Shown here piece by piece: positions 19,601 through 24,416 of a stretch of DNA of 24,416 bases. The stretch covers positions 1-24,416 of the IMG/VR virus record IMGVR_UViG_3300035692_000061; one strand, written 5' to 3'. Both the position numbers and the translations under genes were made by a program. Source of the DNA: a virus. Position 1 is the stretch's first letter; every line of letters starts with the position of its first letter. Below the pieces are notes generated by a model, which was given only the letters and a program-made list of their open reading frames with translations, was not told where the DNA came from and made no database searches.

Positions 19601-20746
19601 TCACGCTCCGGCGGTCGCTTCGGCGAGCGCTGCGGGCCGCGAGACGACGGTCTTGCAGCGCTGCTCGGCGAGGGCGTCGAGGATGTTCTTGGCGAAGTTG
19701 TCGGAGTGGCTGTCGGTCAGGAAGAGCTGAACCGAGTTGCGCCGGTAGTGCTGGACGCCGGCCTTGAAGTCGCCGACGATGACCGTTCCCGCCGTCGCGC
19801 CGGGGTCCACGATCGGGGTCATGCCCCAGTAGGGGTCGCCCCGGAAGTTGGTCACCGAGGCGATGTCGAGGGCCACGAGGTCGTCGGAGTGGATCAGGAA
19901 GGCGTTCGGGTTGTAGCCGGCGTTCTCCACGGCGGCCTTGCCCGCGCGGATCGCGCCGGAGACCCCGGCACCGGCGGGGCCGGTGACCAGAGGAAGCGTT
20001 GCCGCGTTCAGAGCCGCCTTGGCCTCGGCCTCGACCTTCCGAGTGACGTCCGCCTGGAGCTCACCGTTGATGTAGGCGACGACGGCAGGGCCGTCCTCGG
20101 CGAGCTGGCGGGTGAAGCTGGTCAGGCCGGCGATGGTGTCGAGCGTGGCCGGAACCACGGTCGGCTGCCACTCGACGGTCGGCTTGGTGAGCCCCTCACC
20201 CACGACCGCCGCGCTGCCGGCCTTCTTGGCCCAGGTGATGAACTCGATGGCGTTCGAGGTCACCGGGATGACGGAGGTGAGTGGCACGATCATCGGGGGC
20301 AGCGGGGCCGGGGTCAGGTTGTAGATCGGGTTCGCCGGCAGCGCCGGGGCCATCGTGACCAGGCTGTGCGGAAGCGCGCGGGCCTCGACGTCGAACCGGG
20401 CCGACGTGCCACGAAGGCTGCGGTCCTGGTACTCCTTGAAGGCGTCCGAGGCGGTGAACTGCTCGCCCCAGGACTGAGGGGTTTCCGAGCGCTGCTCGGG
20501 GACCTGCGGGCTACGGGAGAGCCTGCCGTCGAGGGCGTCGGCGCTCTTCTGGGCTTCGAGGAGACCGGCGAGACGCCCGATCTGGGTGTCCAGGCCAGCG
20601 GCACGGGCTTCGAGGTCCTTGAAGGACTGGTCCTCGGCGTCGAAGTTCTCGTCGGCAGCCATCGCGATCGCGGCGTCGCGGGCGGTGTCACGGGCGGAGC
20701 GGAGCTGGTCGAGCTGCTCCACGACCGGGTTCTTCAGCGTGAACAT
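19601..20746 (-). CDS. major capsid protein, HK97 fold
   Basis: A 381-residue protein. The ATG at 20746 is preceded by AGGAGG at 6-7 bases, so the longer frame to 20788 is not used. Residues about 1-100 form a helical delta domain (LDQLRSARDTARDAAIAMAA) that acts as scaffold and is probably removed by the protease. The remaining part has the HK97 pattern: VVPATLDTIAGLTSFTRQLAE, GAGVSGAIRAGKAAV, GVQHYRRNSVQLFLTDSHSD and FAKNILDALAEQR near the C-terminus. It follows the protease gene after a 163-base hairpin-rich leader, which suggests its own promoter or regulatory control. Confidence 0.9.
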   Translation of the reverse strand: MFTLKNPVVEQLDQLRSARDTARDAAIAMAADENFDAEDQSFKDLEARAAGLDTQIGRLAGLLEAQKSADALDGRLSRSPQVPEQRSETPQSWGEQFTASDAFKEYQDRSLRGTSARFDVEARALPHSLVTMAPALPANPIYNLTPAPLPPMIVPLTSVIPVTSNAIEFITWAKKAGSAAVVGEGLTKPTVEWQPTVVPATLDTIAGLTSFTRQLAEDGPAVVAYINGELQADVTRKVEAEAKAALNAATLPLVTGPAGAGVSGAIRAGKAAVENAGYNPNAFLIHSDDLVALDIASVTNFRGDPYWGMTPIVDPGATAGTVIVGDFKAGVQHYRRNSVQLFLTDSHSDNFAKNILDALAEQRCKTVVSRPAALAEATAGA

Positions 20747-20909
20747 GGCGTCCTCCTGGGCGCTTGGGATGGGTAACGCACATCGCAAGCGGGGGAGGTC
20801 CGCAAACCGTCCTTGCGGGGTACCGGGGGACCGGACACGAGGTCCGGGTTAGCCGGGATTCCCACGGCGGGGGGCAAGACCGATAACCGCAGGATGAATG
20901 TAGCGCCGT
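20747..20909 (-). promoter_or_regulatory. leader of the capsid gene with hairpins
   Basis: The largest gap within the late operon. It contains CCGGAC-CTCGT-GTCCGG and CCGCAA-GGACGGT-TTGCGG hairpins and a TACATT box near the protease stop that could serve as a -10. A role in raising capsid expression over its upstream neighbours is plausible; no start site can be fixed. Confidence 0.35.
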
Positions 20910-21476
20910 TCAGGCCGTGAGCGAACGCAGGCGCGCCAGACGCTCGTCGCGGGACTTGTCCGAGGCGGTGTCCCGGGCCGAGAGCACCAGCGAGCCGACC
21001 TCCCCGTAAACGCCGTGGCTGACCAGGGCGGCCCCGAGCAGGTGCCCTCGGGAGTGCGTGACGTGCAGGCCGTCCGGCGCGCGTCGGGCCTTCATCGCCT
21101 CACGGATCGCACGGAACTCGATGCTGCACTCGGTGATGACCTTCTCCACGACCAGGGTGCGGGCCTCCTGGGAGTTGCGGGAGGTGGAGAACCGCATCGT
21201 GGCGTAGGCGCCGTCGGGCAGATCCTCGACGGTCGTGGCGCAGCCGACCAGTGGCCCCTCGTGCTCGTTCCACATCTTGCAGCGCCCGGGGGCTTTCGTC
21301 GCGGCCTCGAAGCTGCGCGGCTCGAACGACTCCCACAGGTCGAGTCCGAGGCGGGCTTCCCGGTTGTACGGGACCAGACGCAGCCGCACCTCACCGGCGT
21401 CGTCGGCGATGTCGATGACCTCCGCGGAGCGCCACTGGACGACGTCGAACCTCTTCGGCAGCTCCAGGGTGGTCAC
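20910..21476 (-). CDS. HK97-type prohead protease
   Basis: A 188-residue protein, U35 family. The GTG at 21476 overlaps the stop of the small K-rich gene (GTGA). The fold signature is present: VRLRLVPYNREARLGLDLWE (about residues 30-49), then NEH with catalytic H72, and ECSIEFRA with catalytic S118, followed by a strand and the C-terminal helix LLGAALVSHGVYGEVGSLVL. It should cleave the capsid delta domain and itself during prohead maturation. Position between the portal and the capsid is usual for HK97-like phages. Confidence 0.88.
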   Translation of the reverse strand: MTTLELPKRFDVVQWRSAEVIDIADDAGEVRLRLVPYNREARLGLDLWESFEPRSFEAATKAPGRCKMWNEHEGPLVGCATTVEDLPDGAYATMRFSTSRNSQEARTLVVEKVITECSIEFRAIREAMKARRAPDGLHVTHSRGHLLGAALVSHGVYGEVGSLVLSARDTASDKSRDERLARLRSLTA

Positions 21477-21595
21477 TTCTTCTCCTTCGGTTCCGCCTTC
21501 GCGGCGGCCTTGGTGGTCTTGGCCGGGGCCTTCGCGGGCTCGGCCGCGGCGTACCGCTTCTTCTTGGGCGCCGGTGGGCGACGATGACGGGCCAT
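21473..21595 (-). CDS. small histone-like Lys/Ala-rich basic protein
   Basis: A 40-residue protein whose ATG at 21595 overlaps the last base of the portal stop (TGATG), with GGAG 7 bases upstream, and whose stop overlaps the protease start (GTGA). It opens MARHRRPPAPKKKR and ends in K/A/P repeats (PAKAPAKTTKAAAKAEPKEK), like the C-terminal tail of histone H1. About one residue in three is Lys or Arg. Nucleic acid binding during packaging or neutralisation of DNA in the capsid is plausible, but I know no established role. Its couplings suggest it is translated with the head genes. Confidence 0.65.
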   Translation of the reverse strand: MARHRRPPAPKKKRYAAAEPAKAPAKTTKAAAKAEPKEKK

Positions 21596-22800
21596 CACGC
21601 TGCTCCTGTCTGTTCGGGTACTGCCTGGAGTTGGGGGACCGGCTGGACGACGGGGGCGATCGGGTCCTTCTGGAACGCGGAGATGTCGACCTGGACGACC
21701 TGGCCCAGGGGCGCCAGGGCGGATAGCGCGTCCTCGACCTCGCTGATCCAGGGGGCCAGGCCGAAGGCCCGCAGCCGGTCCCAGGTGTCGGAGACGTTCA
21801 CGTAGGTCGAGGAGTTCGACAGGCTGACGCCGAGCACCTCCGGCGGCAGGCCGAAGGCCATCGCCACGTCGCCGATGCCCATCCGTTTGATCGCGACGGC
21901 TTCGGCGTCGACCGGGGAGTAGCTGATCGGGGTGAACTCGGTCGTGGCGTTCAGGACCGCGATACCGCGCCGGTCCCCGCCGTGGGCGGCCATCCACTTC
22001 GCCTTGAGCTCGTCGGCCTGGGCTTGGTTCAGGCCGGGCGTCATCGCGCGTAGGTAACCGGCGGGGACACCGGAGCGGAACGTGCCGGCGGTGTAGGAGT
22101 CGATCGAGGAGGCAATCTCGAACGCGGAGGGGGACAGGCCGAACACCCCGAGGACGGTCCCGTCCTCCAGCACCGGTGACAGCGGGTTACGCATCACGCA
22201 GATCCGGTACTCGAGTGGGCCGATGAACGCCGAGCCTTCACGGTTGAAGTCGACGGCCTCGTTGCCGACCCCGAGCCGCCAGTTTCCCTCGGAGTTGATC
22301 GACAGCGCGCCGGGGTGGACCTGGCGCATCGTCCCGGCGATGGGCTCCCCGGTGGTCGATGGGTTGAACACGAACGCACCGGTCCCGTACCAGATGCAGC
22401 TTCGCACGACCTCCCGAAAGAACCCGGAGCGGGTCAGCCGGCGAGTGTGCGGGAACGCCGCCAGGCCGTCCACGAGACGGGCGTCGGGGCGCAGCAGCAT
22501 CGGATCGAGCAGCCACCGCGGGGTGGGGAGCTGCTCACCGGTGAGCGCGTCCTCCAGCCGGTACGGGGCCGCGGTCAGCGGGCCCACGATCAGGTTGGTG
22601 GCCCTCGTGGTGACCGGCAGCCGCTCGGGGGTCGAGCCGCCGGGACCGTTCAGGACGGCCGGCCACGTGTCGTAGCCGATGTAGTGGACGCCTTCGGCGC
22701 CGGCGGTGGCCATGTCCCCGGTGAACCGGTCCCAGGCTGACCGACGCTCGGGCTGTGGGCGGTGTCCGTAGAACCACTCGGTGAGCGACCGGCGCGCCAT
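21595..22800 (-). CDS. portal protein
   Basis: A 401-residue HK97-family portal. The ATG at 22800 has GGAGG 7 bases upstream; an upstream in-frame start at 22824 is unsupported. Visible family features are the N-terminal LTEWFYGHRP, a core with GPGGSTPERLPVTTRATNLI, then IWYGTGAFVFNPSTTGEPI, KRMGIGDVAMAFGLPPEVLG (clip region) and SDTWDRLRAFGLAPWISEVE near the C-terminus. It makes the dodecameric ring at the capsid vertex through which DNA enters. It lies between the terminase and the small K-rich gene. Confidence 0.9.
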   Translation of the reverse strand: MARRSLTEWFYGHRPQPERRSAWDRFTGDMATAGAEGVHYIGYDTWPAVLNGPGGSTPERLPVTTRATNLIVGPLTAAPYRLEDALTGEQLPTPRWLLDPMLLRPDARLVDGLAAFPHTRRLTRSGFFREVVRSCIWYGTGAFVFNPSTTGEPIAGTMRQVHPGALSINSEGNWRLGVGNEAVDFNREGSAFIGPLEYRICVMRNPLSPVLEDGTVLGVFGLSPSAFEIASSIDSYTAGTFRSGVPAGYLRAMTPGLNQAQADELKAKWMAAHGGDRRGIAVLNATTEFTPISYSPVDAEAVAIKRMGIGDVAMAFGLPPEVLGVSLSNSSTYVNVSDTWDRLRAFGLAPWISEVEDALSALAPLGQVVQVDISAFQKDPIAPVVQPVPQLQAVPEQTGAA

Positions 22801-22908
22801 CAGGGACCTCCCGTGGAACGGCAATGGGAGACCGGACGCTCGGCCGTATCAGAGCGTACGGCCGTGGGTGCTCTCGGTGAAGTCGCCACGCCCACCGTGG
22901 GTGACTGG
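22801..22908 (-). promoter_or_regulatory. gap between terminase and portal with inverted repeat
   Basis: A 108-base gap with CGGCCGTA (22841-22848) and TACGGCCG (22857-22864) around an 8-base loop, and CCCAC-C-GTGGG near 22893. No gene fits. It may be a leader structure or attenuator of the portal gene. Confidence 0.35.
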
Positions 22909-24393
22909 TCAGAAGATCGCGGCCTGCTCCTGGACTTCCTTGGCGGATGCCACGGCCCAGACGAGTGCTTTGACGGCGTCGGCGCGGTGCTTGGAGACCA
23001 GGCGGGGGCCGTCGGAGCTCGGCTGGACCCGTAGGGCCATCACCTGGTCGGTGAGTTCGTCGGCGCCGGCGTGGCGGAGGGCGCCTTCGGAGATCAGCCG
23101 GCCGATCTCCTTCACCGCGGCCTGGGTGGTGCCCTGCGCCGGCTCGTGCCACAGCGCACTGAGAGCCGGCTCGACGGCGAGCAAGGACTTCCCGACCTGG
23201 ACCGGGGACTTCGACCCGTACGAGGCGGCCATCGCTGCGGCGTCGGCGGCCGTGGGATGGCTGGTCGAGGTGACGACGATCATCCCTCCTCGGTTCCACG
23301 CGGCCAGGACGGAGACGCCGTCGGAGTACCAGCCCTCCACGGCCACGGTGTTCGGTGCCCCGGGCGGCACTGCGGGGAGCTCGATCAGCTCCCAGTCGTC
23401 CTCGGTGACGACCGGGGTGCCTGGTGGCGGGCGCTCGATGTCGCGCAACAGCCACACGTTCAGGTACTGCGACCTGAAGCTGGCCATCGGGTCCTGGTCG
23501 TCGAACTCCAGGTCCACCTCACCGCGAACCGCGGCCGCCCACTTGTCCTGAAGCATCTCCTCCCGGTCGCTCGACCAGTGCGGGGAGGCCGAGCGCCAGA
23601 CCTGGAGGTCGGACTCATCCGACCCGCCGGGGGCGCCCCAGAGCAGGAGCAGGGTCTTGCCGTCGTCGGCGCCGAGGGCGGCCGAGATCTTCGTTCGCAT
23701 CAGCGACGTGGCGCGGCGGTGCGAGGTGCTGGTCAGGATGGACTGTGGCGAGATCCGCTCCAGGGTGGAGGGCTCCAGGCCGTCGGTGAAGACCTCCGGG
23801 TCGACGTCCCAGGCCTCGTCGACCATGCCCATGCAGATGTCGTAGCCGTAGACCGAGCCGGTCGAGCGGACCAGCCAGCGGTGGACCTCGTCGTTGATGA
23901 CTTCTTCCTGGCCGACGCCCTTGGAGACCTTCCAGCCGTCCGCGCCTCGCTCGGTGGCCCACCGCCAGGCCTTGCGGTGGATCTCGCGGACCACGGCCAC
24001 GTCACGGCCGGTGTGCAGGACGATCTGCGGCTCATTCCCGAACGTCTCCGGATGACTGATCCTGAACAGCGCCATGGCCCGCAGCCGTACCGACTTCCCG
24101 CAGCGCCTCGGGGTCGATTCGAGGACCGTCTTCCACACTAGGAGGCCCTCCCGGTCGTGCTCGAGCTGGCGGTAGATCGCGTACCGCTGCCACCAGCGCA
24201 GCCCCTTGGGCAGTTCGCGCTTCAGTTCCCGCTCGATCCACTCGCAAGCCTCGGGCCCGTACGTCCCGACCGCGTCAGGGTGGACCTGGGTCACGGCCAA
24301 TGGTGGAGACGCATTGTCCGGAATGACGAGAATGTCATCGAGCCATTCCGGGCAATGCTTTATGAAGAATGTCCAGCTTAGGTCGTCTCGCAC
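22909..24393 (-). CDS. large terminase subunit (start uncertain)
   Basis: About 494 residues from GTG 24393; the frame stays open to the right edge, so the true start could lie outside. The ATPase half has Walker A TPRRCGKSV (K100) and Walker B CMGMVDEAWD (D192-E193). The nuclease half includes VAVEGWYSDGVSVLAAWNRG and a final HRADAVKALVWAVASAKEVQ, where acidic residues fit the RNase H-like metal site. It cuts and pumps DNA into the prohead through the portal. No strong Shine-Dalgarno precedes the GTG; if the window is circular, this start would lie inside the end of the HNH gene, which would explain weak initiation by coupling. No small terminase is visible. Confidence 0.9.
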   Translation of the reverse strand: MRDDLSWTFFIKHCPEWLDDILVIPDNASPPLAVTQVHPDAVGTYGPEACEWIERELKRELPKGLRWWQRYAIYRQLEHDREGLLVWKTVLESTPRRCGKSVRLRAMALFRISHPETFGNEPQIVLHTGRDVAVVREIHRKAWRWATERGADGWKVSKGVGQEEVINDEVHRWLVRSTGSVYGYDICMGMVDEAWDVDPEVFTDGLEPSTLERISPQSILTSTSHRRATSLMRTKISAALGADDGKTLLLLWGAPGGSDESDLQVWRSASPHWSSDREEMLQDKWAAAVRGEVDLEFDDQDPMASFRSQYLNVWLLRDIERPPPGTPVVTEDDWELIELPAVPPGAPNTVAVEGWYSDGVSVLAAWNRGGMIVVTSTSHPTAADAAAMAASYGSKSPVQVGKSLLAVEPALSALWHEPAQGTTQAAVKEIGRLISEGALRHAGADELTDQVMALRVQPSSDGPRLVSKHRADAVKALVWAVASAKEVQEQAAIF

Positions 24394-24416
24394 CGGTGTG
24401 TGTGTTTCTTGGACGG

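Noticed and set aside
20747-20788. Longer capsid start at 20788
   Set aside because: The ATG at 20746 has AGGAGG at ideal spacing; the upstream residues look unlike a capsid N-terminus.

Overview
The window looks like DNA of a temperate siphovirus of a high-GC actinobacterium, possibly a Streptomyces relative. The evidence is very high GC at third codon positions, GTG/TTG starts, dense ATGA-type gene overlaps, an HK97-type head and tail module, and an att site made of the 3' end of an actinobacterial tRNA-Arg. The repressor gene reads through that att site without interruption and no complete tRNA is present. The sequence is therefore the unintegrated (attP) form, not an integrated prophage.

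Layout. Positions 1-2073 (minus strand) hold an operon of small proteins ending in an HNH endonuclease that runs off the left edge. Positions 2074-2689 hold no convincing gene but a series of perfect palindromes. Positions 2711-3367 hold the lysogeny switch: an excisionase-like HTH gene (minus) divergent from an XRE repressor (plus), with attP inside the repressor reading frame. Positions 3364-5573 (plus) hold a chain of small, often Cys-rich genes, a tyrosine integrase and a VVA0879-like protein. Positions 5664-6226 (minus) hold a toxin-antitoxin-like pair with a strong, apparently leaderless promoter. Positions 6339-7823 (plus) hold a second copy of the 3364 gene, then a ParA ATPase and a small partner, with inverted centromere-like repeats inside and just after the partner gene. 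Positions 7884-24393 (minus) hold the late operon in reverse coordinate order: terminase, portal, K/A-rich peptide, protease, capsid, connector, tail terminator-like protein, tail tube, frameshifted chaperone, tape measure, distal tail, hub, large receptor-binding protein, small Cys-ended peptide and amidase endolysin.

How it works together. The repressor, attP and integrase look like an integration-dependent immunity switch: crossover would replace the 3' end of the repressor gene and remove a 23-residue tail that ends like a degradation tag. The ParA system and the toxin-antitoxin-like pair suggest that an extrachromosomal state may also be stabilised. The HNH frame at the left edge and the terminase at the right edge would fit together if the window closes into a circle. 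If so, the genome would be only about 24.4 kb with no visible replication gene. Closure cannot be proved from the sequence alone.
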